Positions 45,179 through 58,515 of a DNA stretch of 64,000 nucleotides are shown here, one piece after another. The translations under genes were made by a program, and so were the position numbers. Source of the stretch: Trichinella spiralis (lineage: Eukaryota; Nematoda; Enoplea; Trichinellida; Trichinellidae); contig CM012954.1 in NCBI GenBank assembly GCA_000181795.3, positions 10,579,848 to 10,643,847 of the forward strand. Reading direction: 5' to 3'. The notes under the pieces are model-generated. The model was not told where the DNA came from. It saw nothing but the letters and a program-made list of their open reading frames with translations, and did no database searches. The first letter of the stretch is position 1. The number at the start of each line of letters is the position of its first letter.

Positions 45179-48100
45179 ATGGAACAAGAGGTGGTCAAAC
45201 AGCAGCCAAAGTCCAAATCAAGGCGACTTATAACAACAATTACCGTCACTGTTGTTGTAATTCTACTACTATGCGTACTTGTTGGACTTGTAATTTATTT
45301 CATGAGCAGACCACTGCGACAACCGATGTCAGCTAATGCCAGATTACCCAAATCTGTCAAACCGAAGGAATATATATTGAAAGTTCAAGTTTATTATCCA
45401 AATTCTGCCACAACGTTGCCATCTGACAAATTGTTCAAGTTTGATGGAAATCTAACTGTCGAAATTGAATGCATCAGCAGCACGAAAAATATAACGATGA
45501 ACGTGGAAGAGATCGACATTATAGCATCCAGTTTGAAATTGATTGAAAAAGATACAAAGAAAACGATTGAATTTTCAAATCCACCATTTGAAATCGAAAA
45601 TGTTGCCCAAATGGTGACATTTTATCCCACCTCTGAATTGGAACCCAATAAGAGATATTTTCTGTCGATGAGCTACACTGGCAAATTAGCTGACGATTTG
45701 CAAGGCTTTTATCGTGCAAATTATACTGTAGAAAATGATAACAGGTAGCAGCAGATTGTTTTCTTTTTCATTTACGGCAAACTTCATTCAATTGATACTT
45801 ATCCCAGTGGATCATTTTTATTGATATATTTTATATTTTTAATTTTATGACAAAAAATCTTCCACTTTACTTAAACACTTGTTCATTCAGATCAACTGAT
45901 TTTAAATGACTACATTGATTTTTTTTAACACGTTACTCTAAAACGGTATTTTTAACTTACTTAATTGATTTTAATTTATACAAACAAATTCTAAACATTT
46001 ATTCTATAAATTAAAAAAAATTAAATATCATAATTATCAACTTCAAAAAAAGTGTCCATGTCTGCATGTATAAATTGTAGATGGATTCTGGTTACCCAGT
46101 TTGAACCTACGGATGCAAGACGGGCTCTTCCTTGTTTTGATGAACCTGAATTCAAGTCTGTTTTTACTTTAACTGTAATACATCCAGTCAACACAACAGC
46201 TTTGTCAAATATGCCTGCTGTGTATACCAAGATTATTCGGTAAGATTATACAAATAAATATATGTAACATTAAAATAAAATAGAAACAATTGCTAAATCA
46301 GTAAAACAGAAAAATGAAGTTCAGTACGGGCAGTGTTTAACAATTTATTATTGTCGAAAATTTTTCAAATATATAAATTTTTGACAAGAGAATGGCAAGG
46401 TAACTAGATGCCAGTGTTCTGTAAAATAGGCTTAGATGTCACTAAAAAATGGACAAGAAAGAGCATTTACTTCACTTTACTTTTGCACATGAGAAAATTT
46501 TAAAAAATTCTGAAAATGATTGAATTTTTTTGATTAATTAAAAGAGTTAAGAGAAACTCAGTGAAGTAATAATTTACCCTTAGATGGGCTTTTTTACTTC
46601 AACATGTTTTAAGTAATTGTATCTCTCTTCACATCAGCTTGTATGAATTGTGGCTTCAGGAATACTCTTTTGAAACAGTGATAAGTATTATTTAAAAATA
46701 TTTTTTAATTTAATTAAGTTCATTAAAAGTCATGATGATTAAAACTTAAATGGGCCAACAGTTTTCTGCTTTGATGTATGTAATTTTTATCTGAAATCAA
46801 TTCGTTTTTCTGTATTACCCTACCAACATGTTAAATGAGTAAATTCCAAATACATTTACGTGTTAGAATATTTAAAATATAATGAATAATCCATATTCGA
46901 CATGAAAACAACTTTTAGTTAGGTTTATTTCCTGTCATTACTAGGATTCCTAAAATGTACTATGAGATTTCTGTCACATAAGAAGCTGGATCTGATGAAT
47001 AGCATCTATTGACTTATTTGATATCAAAAATCCGAAGAGCAGGAAATAGTTGTCCTATGCAGTTGATCAGTAATTTATACTTCTGCACTGATTTTCAACC
47101 TGTTCATCTACAACACTATTTTGGTGTTGTAACGCTGAAACATCATCTACCTTAACAGGAAAGATATATGTCGTCAAACAACCGGGAGGAATGGCTTATA
47201 TGAAAGTGAATGAGCGTTGTTGGCAACGCGTTTGGTTGCTCCTAGGTGCGGCTATGAGCGCAGTATAATGACGGATAATTTTCAAACCAGTGTGGGTCTG
47301 GCAGAGGAACTTCTGGCATGAAATACAACTATAGTTGGGACACTGTCAAAAAATAAAGCAACCGCATCAGGAATAGCTGTCACACCAAAACATCAGCCTG
47401 GGTGATCTCTCTTCAGTTTTGATAGAAATCTTACACTAGTAAGTAACATACCAAAAAATCAATGTGTCCTGTTGTTATCCACCATGCATCATAATATAAA
47501 GGTCTTTCCGGAAGACAAAAAACAAAAAAAGTCTAGTGTAGACAGTTTGGACCACCTATTATGGCTGTACTCCTGAAAGCAGTAGAATCTTTGATGGTCC
47601 ATGGTATTATTCTTGAATATGCTCGATGTCACAGTAGTGGCTGCGAATCTAATATGGACAGATAAACATCCTGAGTGAAATGCCAAAAGATCACATCGCA
47701 GATGGCTATTTCAGTTGGAGTGCAGTAGAAATTTTACAGTAAATGTTCTGAACCGGAATATATACACTTTGAAATTTGTCCGGGCTTATTAAAAAAGACA
47801 TTACAGGCACTTACAATTAACATCAACACCTCATTATAAAGAATAATATAAAAGAAACCTATAAAAGAGAAACCAAAATGCAAACAGTGTTGGGTCTTCT
47901 TCAGTAGAGTCAAAGACAGAAAAGATTAAAAAATGCTGTGAATTACACAAAGCGCCGTGGTGTACAGTGCGCGTCCACAAAATCTGTCCCGACTTCTATC
48001 ACAGCCCAGCAGCTCCAAATATAGGTTATTTTAAATTTAAAAGTTTAAATTACATCCATAAACAAATTTACATACAATATACAAAATATAATATATTACA

Positions 48101-51100
48101 CATTATTTTTATTTCCACAACTAGGATTTAAGCTATTTGCCCAGTATTGTGCATACCTTTATAGGCTTCAGGGATGATTTCAGCGAGAAAATCGCTTAAT
48201 ATCAGTGTTTAATCAGTTTAAATTTACCGTTAGGCGAGATCTTGAATGTCACATTTATCCATATTAAGCATTAGGTTGTATTTATGAGTCATTTTCATAC
48301 ACTTTCCAAGTTATTACTAAGTTATTTGGTACCACACATCAGTGCATTCTTCATACATAGAATATATTATCCATTATTCTTTGAAACTGATGAATGGAAT
48401 CTGTCTGAACTGGTAGATGATTTAAAAATACGACATACACTGTGATGATACTAGACTTGATAAATTGTGACATTCCTAATCATATCTTCTAATCTGGGAA
48501 GTGGGTAGCTGTGAAGGAGTGTAATGGTATTCATTCTCTGCGAATAGCAGATAATCATGCATTTCCCTTGATTCCTACAACTATCTCGAGTGCTTGCGTC
48601 CTAACTAGACGACTGCAATTTGGATGTGTATCAAGTTCCTCAATGATGTCCATGATGACAGCAGAGTGGAATAAACTGTAATGATTAAACCTAAGAATGC
48701 AAAGTTTAGAATGTGCAACTATATAGTACAGTATCAACATACAGTATGATGAAACTGAGGTAGGAATTGAACTAAAGATTACTACTTACGTTACATTTTT
48801 TAAAATATTTGCATAAAATTAATTTTGAATTTGTAAACAGTAAACTAATCTAAACAGTAAACTTAATCTGATAACTTTTGTAACGGTTACGGTTGCGTTA
48901 GCAATTAAAAGAAAGTTAAAATCGAATGGAAAAAATAATGTAGGCGCCAATTCAAGAATGATAATTACGTTGGCCGATTTAAAAAAGGAGAACGCCGTCT
49001 ATCCAGCGGCACAAACATTTTCCTGTATATGCAGCGTGATTGTGGCGCTAAGTGTGTGTCAGAGCGAGTGTGAGTGAAGTGTGTGGTTAGCTTGTGTGTA
49101 TGTATTGTTAGTGTTCGTACCTGTTTGTGAATAAACGTGAAAGACCAGAAATATGCCTCGCATGAATGACCGACAGAAGTCTACAGTAACCCCGGATTTT
49201 ATATTTTTCTATTTGATCTTATTGAAATAACAATTGCGTTAATGGTGCTGTATTTCAGATAAGTAAAGAAAGTCGATGTATAAGCATTTGAAAAGAATCA
49301 ATGCATTAAATTATCAAAATGACAATGTAATGATAACTGCGAAATTAAATAATACCTTGATTGTTCTGAATTTCTTCTTCTTGTGAGGAAGCCTCTTTTG
49401 CTGATCGGTTTTCTTGGAACGAAGTTAAATGCGAGTTAATTTCTAGTTGTGTTACAAGTTTTCCACAGTTGTGTATCAAATGTAAGCTTCTCCACGTACG
49501 AACATCTGACTGTTCGCTGTCTTCGTACTGTTGATATGACATGCCGGTCTTAGTGGATTTGACGTTGTAATTCTGTTGCTTATAAACGGTATTCTAGTAG
49601 ATTTTCATTTGCTGTGTAAACCTACAATATTCAATAAATTATTCTTTCATACCGAATATGGTACAAATGCAAACATTTACGCTTGATCTTACCTTATTTT
49701 TACTTCTACAAAAACACTTGGTTATAGACAAGTTTATTATAAACGAGAGTGTTCTGTTTTGGGTAGAGCCAATTTCCCCCAACGAACTCCGTCTACTTTT
49801 TCGCAGTAAATTTCATTGGTCGCTGCTCTGCACGCAACTAAATATCATTGAACTGAAATATGGTGTTCGCTTATGAATTTACATAGTGATTGTCCCCGAC
49901 GTGTCCTGTTAGCTTAGGCAGTTAGAGTTAAGCAGTCCCTTCTCTCGGAAACCTAATCCCACCCTACTGACAATCAATGAAATTTAGATGAGAAAAAATA
50001 GGCGGGGTTCTTTGGGGGAAGTCGGTATTAGACCGTTCTATTTAAATATTGCCTCCAGACTCTCCATTTTTATACAGTATTATTTTGGTATGCAGGGTCT
50101 AACTTAAATGTAAAATACTTTTGTCATTAAAATTTGTACCTGTGCATTTAATGCATTACATTTATGTTTTAGAGATGCTTGGATTGAGACTTCCTTTCAA
50201 CCTAGCGTTCAAATGTCATCATATTTATTTGCTATAGCTGTAATCGACTTCCCTTATCAAGAAAGTTATGATTCCGACAAAAAAGTAGATAATTTATCAC
50301 CAATTAACAACAATCTAAAAAATTTTATTGAAATGTTTCTCTGAAGTTGAAGTTTAGAATTTGGACTCGTGAATCTCTTATGGACCAAATTGATTTTGCA
50401 CTCTACGCTGGACCAAAAGTTTTAAATTATTTTGCAGAAAAGTTTGATTATCCTTTTCCTTTACCAAAGCAAGGTAAAATTTATTCTAATATTGCTTTGT
50501 TTCCATTACTTTTTTACAAGAATTTCTATTAATCTATTTTAATAACTATTTTACAAATCGATATGATAGCAGTTCTTTTAATTATTCTAAATTCGTAAAT
50601 TGATTTTTGCAGATATGTTAGCTGTGCCAGATTTTGGACCCGGTGCTATGGAAAACTGGGGTTTGGTGACGTACCGCGAAACGGCACTTTTGTACAAATC
50701 TCCTAAATTGGGTGGCGTGTCTCGATGCTTTTCAGTGATTGACAAGCTCAGAGTTGCTAGAATCATTGCTCATGAACTGGCACATCAGGTTTAACTTGCT
50801 AATTATAATAATTTAATTTTTTATAAATAAATGGACAAACAGCTAGTTGGAAATTATTTGAGCAGTTTGTTTTTATAGTGGTTTGGAAATCTGGTGACAA
50901 TGTTATGGTGGGATAGCGTTTGGTTAAATGAAGGTTTTGCAGATTTTGTCGGCTTTTTAGGAACCCAACATATATTACAAGAGTGGCCTAATGTATTGGT
51001 AATTGGATATTTTTTTCCTGTCTAAATGCATAATATTTTCATGTTTTAAGTGTTCATATTTATTCATTTAAGTTTCATTCAGGAGCAACAGTTTATCTTT

Positions 51101-53642
51101 GAGCAGATTCAAATGGCAATGGCCAAAGATCAGGAACCACAGTCACCGCCCATTCATCGGTCATCAGCTCAGACAGATTTATTTACATATTTTGACTACA
51201 TCACTTACAAAAAGGTTTCACATATTATCTCTTTACTGTAAATGAAGAATAATGTTTTTTGGATTTAGGGCGCGTCTATAATTCGCATGCTTGAATATGT
51301 GATGAAAAACGATTTTTGGGTGGGTCTCAAGGTATGGCATTTTTTAAGTAGTTTCGTGCTTTGTTGCAAACTAACACTTACATTTTAGATCTACTTCAAA
51401 ACAATGGCTGAGATGAATGCCAGAGAGGAAGATTTATGGGCTGCTTTTGATAAGGCATAAAGTTTACTTTTGATTTCTTGAAATGTATCATACATAAATA
51501 TTGTAAAACTATCAATTACTTCCTTATCTAACAGTGCTTTTTCTAATTCGAGGCGTATTGTTTTTTGTTTAAGGCAGTCATGGAGTCAGAATCACCTTCA
51601 GTTGGATGGGATTCAAACAAATTTAACGTTTCTATTTTCATGGATTCGTGGGTAAACGCAGCTGGTTTTCCTGTCATTGCTGTCAATCGAATAAACGGTT
51701 CTCACGTTCAGTTGTCACAATCTCGATTTATTGTAAATTTAACAGGTAATTTGAAATAATTTAAACAATTTAAATATTAAATATTGTCAATTTGAAATTA
51801 TTTAGAAGATAATGCGCCAAAAGTTTCAGCGAATGTCAGTCAACAATGGTATATACCATTGTGGTACAAAACTTGCACTAATAAGGAAATCACATCATTG
51901 TTATGGCTGCAGCCTAACAGCACAGGTATTCATATATATATATATATATGGGCAGTTCTGTTTTACTTCATTTTATTATTTTGCTTTAGAAGTGAATCAA
52001 TTAATAGTTTATTCTTTTTTCAGTAATATTGGCCATTGAGGACAATTGCTGGCTAATGTTCAATGCAGAAGTGCGCAGTTTTGCTCGGCTACACTACGAC
52101 GATGCTACATGGCAGCGGCTTCTTTCTGGATGGTCATCGGTAAAGCAATTAAAAATTCATAATATAACATAATATAATGTAATGTAATATTAATGTTTTA
52201 TTTTTTATTATTAAGTTGTTGAATTCAGTTTTAAATTTATCAACATGAACTTTCTGAAATTTCATTTGTTAACAGGACATTCTTAGTATCGAGCGTTCTC
52301 AGCTAATCAGTGACGCATTTAATCTGGCATTGTGAGTGACGAATCTACTCTTTAATTTATTAATCAGATTAAAATGTTTATGTTTAATTTTTTTCGTAGA
52401 ATTGGTAGTGTGAATTATTCACGTCCACTGGAATTGGTTCAACGTTTACCAGATGAAGTCGATGCTGTTCCTTGGAAATCAGCTTTCATTGGGCTAAATT
52501 ATTTGCAAGACATGCTATTTACTCATCCTGATGGTCACTTATTTTTTGTAAGTATTTTGATTTTTAAATTAAAAACTTAAAGACTTTTTACTTTTTTCAG
52601 GAATATGTTCAAAAGATTCTCAATTCTGCATATAAAGCTGACTTGTGGAATAGAATTGAAGTTGATGATTTTAAGTTGAGGTAAGACATTATTTAATAAT
52701 TTCGATTGTTCGTTTGTTATCATCCAATTTGAACACGGTTTTAGCGTATTCAGTGGTAAAATTGTGGAAGAAGCGTGCGGTTGGAATGTTACTAGTTGTA
52801 GAGATGTGGCAATGGAAAAATTCAAAGAATTTATGGAAGATTGTCAGCTGTCTGATGACGGATCTTCAAAGTGTTCAAAGTGTGAATTTTTCATTAAATA
52901 TTTTATTATATTAAAAAAAATATTCAATAAAAATTTTCAGGGTTCCTGCTTTGGCAAGAAGACGTGTTTATTGTACTGGAATTGAGCAGAAGCATGTTAC
53001 TGATTTTGAGAAGCTGTGGTATCTGTGCAATCATGAATCGATTGCAATAGAGAAAGAGAATCTTCTATACGGGTTGAGCTGCTCTAAAGATTCTGATTTG
53101 TTGCTCCGGTAGGTTAGCCTTTGTGCTTGTTTTTCTTTGCATTATTACTATTTTAGATTGCTCAACGCCTCTTTGCAGCTAGATAAGCCGTGCATTAGAC
53201 GTCAAGATGTTGGGACGTTGTTTAAATTTTTAGGCAACAATCCGGTAGCTCGGCAAATTATGTGGAAGCATATGAAAAGCCGATGGTCTGAATAGTAAGT
53301 TTTACAATCAGTTCAATTAGCAGTTGGTGTTTTTTTTCTCTATTTTTTTAGTATTAAGAAAAAATTGAAGCAGCCTTTGAAAACAATGACTACGGAAGCT
53401 GTACGTACTTTTAACACAGCTGCTGAATTGGAAGAGGTTGTTTAAATTTTAATGATATTTAAAATTTTGTTCAAAAAATCATTTATTTTCAGTTAAATCA
53501 TTTTGTCAATGAAGTAGATGGCGATGACAACAAAGAGATATTTAATAATGCGGTAAAAATGGTTGCAATTAACGTACATTGGCGTAACAGTTATGCGGAA
53601 TCTGTGATCGATTTTGTTCAACAAGCTTTGCTACGACCATGA
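45179..53642 (+). CDS. M1-family membrane aminopeptidase (aminopeptidase N type)
   Basis: A type II membrane zinc ectopeptidase that removes N-terminal residues from peptides. Twenty exons read by eye give 959 aa: 45179-45744, 46081-46239, 50173-50284, 50347-50473, 50613-50788, 50879-50998, 51083-51214, 51269-51331, 51389-51454, 51574-51745, 51806-51925, 52024-52139, 52276-52331, 52400-52547, 52601-52680, 52745-52870, 52941-53108, 53157-53294, 53352-53436 and 53493-53642. All phases agree. Residues 18-43 are the membrane anchor behind a basic cytoplasmic tail. The substrate motif GAMENWG starts at residue 332, the zinc motif HELAHQW at 375, and the third ligand is Glu398 in NEGFADF. The C-terminal ERAP1-like domain follows ([11 protein letters not shown] near 620). 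Intron 9 uses a GC donor. Intron 2 (3.9 kb) is filled with transposon debris. Which substrate it cleaves is not readable. Confidence 0.93.
46900..48010 (+). mobile_element. degenerate piggyBac DNA transposon in aminopeptidase intron 2
   Basis: Plus-strand frames contain the piggyBac core around 47270-47330 ([14 protein letters not shown], then [15 protein letters not shown]), matching the family's DNFFTS..LA..LL…GT.R.NR. A block like V.LLSTMH near 47465 follows. Near 47875-48000 comes the Cys-rich C-terminal zinc region (KCKQCW … [22 protein letters not shown]). Several frame changes and stops interrupt it, so it is dead. Ends were not found, so borders are approximate. It lies on the opposite strand to the other piggyBac relic at 25.5-26.8 kb and differs from it in sequence. 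Confidence 0.7.
48200..48740 (-). mobile_element. Ty3/gypsy LTR retrotransposon fossil, reverse transcriptase fragment
   Basis: The minus strand shows short stretches typical of Ty3/gypsy reverse transcriptase. The copy is heavily decayed with several interruptions and no recognised terminal repeats. It is an old relic inside intron 2 of the aminopeptidase gene. Confidence 0.45.
48740..49755. other. rest of intron 2, unassigned
   Basis: It holds a GTGTGT-rich stretch near 49035-49130 and a 60-codon minus-strand open frame (49542-49363) ending in a donor-like site. The frame is acidic and Gln-rich and may belong to one of the decayed elements nearby. Confidence 0.3.
49760..50035. mobile_element. 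MITE, about 276 bp, with imperfect terminal inverted repeats
   Basis: The left end carries TTTCCCCCAACGAACTCCG; the right end on the other strand carries CTTCCCCCAAAGAACCCCG. The inverted repeats are about 33 bases long and roughly 75% alike. Flanks GTTCTGTTT (49751) and GTTCTATTT (50036) look like a 9-base or 8-base target duplication with one change. No coding capacity. It sits about 140 bases before exon 3 of the aminopeptidase. Confidence 0.6.
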
Positions 53643-54410
53643 CTGCTTGCTACGACCTTTTTTTTTGGAAAATATCCCTTCTCCATGATATATTTAGCTA
53701 AACTTTGAAAGCTGCTTTATAATATTTTATCATTTATTTTTAATATACACTATTCATATGACATTAGAAATTAATATATGGAAAAAAAGAGAGAAACCAG
53801 TGATTTTACAAAAAATACTATATAATTTAAACTGCGTACGCAACCTGCTGTAATGGTTGATTTTTTCTTTCGTTAATAAACAAAGAATAATTGGCATGAT
53901 AAAATTGAAAAAATAAACCTTTTTTTAAAAACTGAATTATGTTTACAAATAAAAATTAGTGATGGGCAAGTTTTAGCAACTTTAATACTGAATTGAACAA
54001 GTGAGTGAAATGTTTTTCAAAAAATTTACAGTAGAACTTTTCATTTTAGTATATTTTGAGGTTTCTTCAAATTAGTAAAAAATTAATAAAATTGCATGCA
54101 TTGCGCAATAATTGAAAAATCAGAAATAAATGTGTCATTAAACTGTTGACATTCAAAAATGAAAATGCATTTGCATTGAATGTAGGAGATAATAAAACTT
54201 TTGCTTCTTTCGCAGTATTCTTCTTGCTTATGATTGAGCAATAAAAATGTTTAATACAATATTAAAGATTTATATAACTTATTAATAAAATGATTTTATT
54301 TGAAAATTTTTTCAGTCAACAATTCTTATTACTTGCATGTTTAATTCATACTGTATTTGAGTTAACGCGCTTGCGGTGATTGTGGAATTCAGCATCGGGT
54401 TAATTTGGAA
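53643..54410. other. intergenic
   Basis: 3' region of the aminopeptidase and promoter of the next gene. No other feature seen. Confidence 0.4.
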
Positions 54411-57400
54411 ATGGAAAGTGGTCGAAAAATTCGATTTTCAAATAGGCAAGATTATGAAAAGGAGCGAGGCCGTGTTTTGACTATGAAATATGGCAAACAG
54501 CAGATGATGCTAATCCGAAAACGTCTTCGCGTAGAAATGTGGCTGTTAGAAAATTTAGAACCTCTTTGCGATCTTGAAGTATGAATATATACATATATAT
54601 ATATATATTTATTTATTTATTTATTGTTTAAGTTTTTAAAATATCATCCATTTACTTTTGCTCGTATTTTTTTTGCATACTGCATTTAAACCTTTGAACA
54701 AATACAGCCTGTAGAGTTGTTTTCAAGTTCTAGATGAAGATTAATTGATGGATTGGGTTTAGTTTGATCTCTCTTTTTTGTCGTGTTAAGAAATATATTA
54801 TTTTAAAAAAAAACTGCCAACTGTGTTAGATATGTTTACAAATTTTATTCTTCGCCAAAGAAATTGTGAATTTATTTTTAACCATTCAGTGACGCAAGTT
54901 TAAAAAATGATCCTATTGCTATTTAAAATTTGCATGAGCCTTCCATTTCAATTTGTCAAAAGTGTTGATTTGATGCGCTTTTACGAGTAATGTCATCGAT
55001 GCGAATTATCAAAATCTTTCGACGCAGTGATTAATATTGATTGTGTTGAATCTTTTAGCCCACGTCCAACATCTGATCTTTAGATGAGGATTGATTAGTA
55101 AAAAGCAGTTAATGCTTTTATTTTTAATAGTTTCAACAGCAACTTCGCATGAAAATTCGCCTAAAGTGCTTTTTAACCAATTTATCTGAATTATTGCCAA
55201 TAAAGACAAGCATTCTTCAAAGTGTTTCTTATATGTATATTTTATCTCTTGAGCATCTTTTATCAAGGCTTTGGTGTTTGTCGTCCATCTATTTGAGAAG
55301 TTCAAGCTTGAACAGCAGCATCTATTTTTTCATTTGTAATAAATATATAACGAGNNNNNNNNNNATAATGAGTAGCCAAGGCTAAAATCCATAATCATAG
55401 TGGGGAGATTTTATTACTGATAAGAATAAAATACTTAGAAACTAGGAGGCGGAAAAAACCAAACCTGAATTGATGTGATTTCAGACAATCTGAAATCAAC
55501 TGATATTACAAAATCTCTTGAAAACTGAAACAAATAAACAGCTAATATATGCACACGTGAGACAAAAGTTGGTGTTGCCGCGATGTCGAATGAAGGAAAG
55601 AATGAGAAAATAAAGTGTGATGGTCGATTTCAGGCGAAATTTTCACCGCATTGCTTGTTTCCACCATTAGACAAAATACGGCTTTGTTCTATGAGTTTGA
55701 TAAATATCGTGCATATGCCTCTGTCAAAAATTATTCACGTATCTCGTCACATCAGATGAATTTCCAAATGCGATTTTAGTGCAAAGGGAAATTATAAATT
55801 GCGCACAGCTAACGCGGTTACGCTAAAACTAAGATGACCAGAAACAATTGGCGGTTAAAATTTAGCTGAAGTGGACCAAGCTGAATTTCAAACACCTCTG
55901 CAGGAATAAAAATTCCTACTTCTCACGCCCCCCCTGGAACCTTCCTACGCCCCCCTAGGGGGGCGCGACCCCCTGGTTGAGAAACACTGTTCTAGATGAA
56001 GATTAATTGATGGATTGGGTTTAGTTTGATCTCTCTTTTTTGTCGTGTTAAGAAATATATTATTTTAAAAAAAAACTGCCAACTGTGTTAGATATGTTTA
56101 CAAATTTTATTCTTCGCCAAAGAAATTGTGAATTTATTTTTAACCATTCAGTGACGCAAGTTTAAAAAATGATCCTATTGCTATTTAAAATTTGCATGAG
56201 CCTTCCATTTCAATTTGTCAAAAGTGTTGATTTGATGCGCTTTTACGAGTAATGTCATCGATGCGAATTATCAAAATCTTTCGACGCAGTGATTAATATT
56301 GATTGTGTTGAATCTTTTAGCCCACGTCCAACATCTGATCTTTAGATGAGGATTGATTAGTAAAAAGCAGTTAATGCTTTTATTTTTAATAGTTTCAACA
56401 GCAACTTCGCATGAAAATTCGCCTAAAGTGCTTTTTAACCAATTTATCTGAATTATTGCCAATAAAGACAAGCATTCTTCAAAGTGTTTCTTATATGTAT
56501 ATTTTATCTCTTGAGCATCTTTTATCAAGGCTTTGGTGTTTGTCGTCCATCTATTTGAGAAGTTCAAGCTTGAACAGCAGCATCTATTTTTCATTTGTAA
56601 TAAATATATAACGAGTTCAAATTATATATATGATGCAATGTAAAATCGAATGAGATTATTAAAATAAAAATTATATCAAGCGTCATATTTTTATCTTTAT
56701 TTTTTATAAATTTATTATTCTTTTTTATTTTTAGCATTTTTCTTGACTCTTTGTAATAATAATAAAAAATATATGACCTTGAAATGTTACTTGAATAAGA
56801 AACAACATTTATAAATTAACCGGTTGTTGTGAAATGATGTTTCTTTACTGCCTCAATATCAGATGTGTTTTATCATGTCTTGTGTTCATGCTATTTAAGT
56901 TTCACTTTCACTTTCTTGACTTTAAGCATGCAACTTTCTATTTTTATAATTATTTGTTCTTTTAACTCTAATCTTTTCCTGATTATTCATTTTTATCAAC
57001 CAAGTTTGCTGTCACGTTGCGTTGAAATCAAATTATAAAATGCTTTTTTTGTCTTCTCTCTGCGATTGCTGATTTTTTGAAATTTCATATTCACTACCTT
57101 CCTCATGCAAAACACATTGTTTGACTAATGATTTCCATTCATGTTTCATTGTTGATATGGTGATGTGTTGTGCTTGCTTTTAGCTATGCCATCTGGCGTA
57201 AATTCTAATTTAATTATTTTTCTGTGTTGACTGGGCTCACATGTCGGATATATCTTATCTTTAAGTTAGGTTCATTAGGGAAATACCGTATGTGAAATTT
57301 CTAATCCGATCGTCAAGCCGATGCACACTTTTTGAACATTGATTGTGTTGTTGTTCATCATCCAACATTTGCACAGATTTCTTCTTTCGGCTGCATATAG

Positions 57401-57920
57401 ATAATTGCATTTTTGCAGAAATTCGATGAAGCCATGATCGAGTTGGATTTTCTACTAGACATGGAAGATGAAGCTCAGCGTCGTAAATGGCTGCAGGTTA
57501 TTTGATATACTACATCCAAATTTATATTAAAATGTTCTTATCTTTTTAATATTTAGGAACAATTGCAACTACACTGCTCTAACAAGGCAAAGGCTGAAGT
57601 ATGTTTATGTTTTTTTTCTTGGTTTTATCCATACGTTATGCACGAATAAAGTTTTCATTATGATGTTTATTAATTAATATTGAAACATTTTTCAGCAATA
57701 AACATGTCTCTTAATATGAGTTTTAATTAGTTGTTTGTTGAAGTTTTGTTAAATTCTTTAAATTAAACTTTATCTCCATGGTAAACTGAACAAATTTGTA
57801 AACTGAATAAACTCAGTAAATCTTGTGATGCAAAAAAAATATTTATTTATTTATCTATTCACTTGTTCATTTGTTAAGGCTTTCATCGAAGAGCTTCTGG
57901 AAAAGTTGAAGACATTATGA
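54411..57920 (+). CDS. PPP1R14: PPP1R14-family inhibitor of protein phosphatase 1 (CPI-17/PHI-1 like)
   Basis: PPP1R14 proteins inhibit PP1, notably myosin phosphatase, when a threonine in the PHIN domain is phosphorylated. Four exons, 54411-54578, 57419-57496, 57557-57598 and 57879-57920, all phase 0, encode 109 aa. The segment RGRVLTMKYGKQQMMLIRKR LRVEMWLLENLEPLCDLE corresponds to RHARVTVKYDRRELQRRLDV EKWIDGRLEELY of human CPI-17, so Thr24 is the likely inhibitory phosphosite. There is one extra residue between Arg-Val and Thr. Exon 2 gives ELDFLLDMEDEAQR, matching VDELLDMESDDAR, and exon 4 AFIEELLEKLKTL matches AFISGLLDKIRG. Intron 1 (2.8 kb as assembled) contains a duplicated block and a hAT end. 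Confidence 0.88.
55355..55364. other. assembly gap, 10 N
   Basis: Scaffold join of arbitrary size. Confidence 1.
55365..55989. mobile_element. hAT-family DNA transposon, one end (non-autonomous or truncated by the gap)
   Basis: The right terminus read inward is CAGTGTTTCTCAACCAGGGG, then GTCGCGCCCCCC, the style of hAT ends such as SPIN and Charlie elements. The adjacent TTCTAGAT fits the hAT target pattern nTnnnnAn and is also present once in the empty copy at 54728-54735. The visible 625 bases show no transposase. The other end is lost in the gap. Confidence 0.75.
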
Positions 57921-58515
57921 ATGTTAAAGCTGTCTCGGTTGAAATTAAAAATATTTACCTTACCACATTATCTGATTGAAAAAGAAAACAAAAAACCAAC
58001 ATGCAACTTTATGGAAGTTTTATGCAAGAAAAATACATGTCTTTTTTGTTAATGTCTTCTTTTGTAATGAGGTTCATTTTTAATTATTCTCCTACTGTAT
58101 GTTTTTTCTATCGCCTTCAAATGTTAAGTGTGAAAAGTATTTTCACTTGTTAGTCATAAACGAACAAACAGTTTTTTACGAATGTAACGAAAACGTTTAA
58201 CAATTCTTTGCATTACTGAAAAATGAAAAAATCAACTATTTTTACAGCATATTTTTAATAATTTTCTTCAATCATTGTGCCAATGATTTAGTTAATCAAA
58301 TTTTTGATACAAAAAAAGATTCTAGATGATTTATAAATAGTACTACATGAAAGAAGTAAAGTATTTTAAAAAGTTCTGCAAGGTGAAATTGGATGATAAA
58401 AGTAACGATCTGACAATTTTTGTTGCAATTCTTAAAAAAAAATTTTCCGGATCACAATGCACGTACGTACGTATGACTGTATTGCACATTTCATGTAAAA
58501 AATAGGGCACTAGTA
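57921..58515. other. intergenic
   Basis: 3' flank of the phosphatase inhibitor gene; no feature recognised. Confidence 0.4.

Larger units (their letters stand above)
54728..56615. repeat. 626-bp direct duplication around a gap (probable haplotype duplicate)
   Basis: 54728-55354 and 55990-56615 are almost identical, with at least one homopolymer length difference. The first copy ends at the 10-N gap; the second starts exactly at the TTCTAGAT that borders the hAT end. This fits one empty and one filled allele placed in tandem by the assembler. Confidence 0.8.

Noticed and set aside
48870-49160. Possible LTR with TGTAAC start and GTGT-rich end
   Set aside because: No second copy, no target duplication and no primer-binding site seen.
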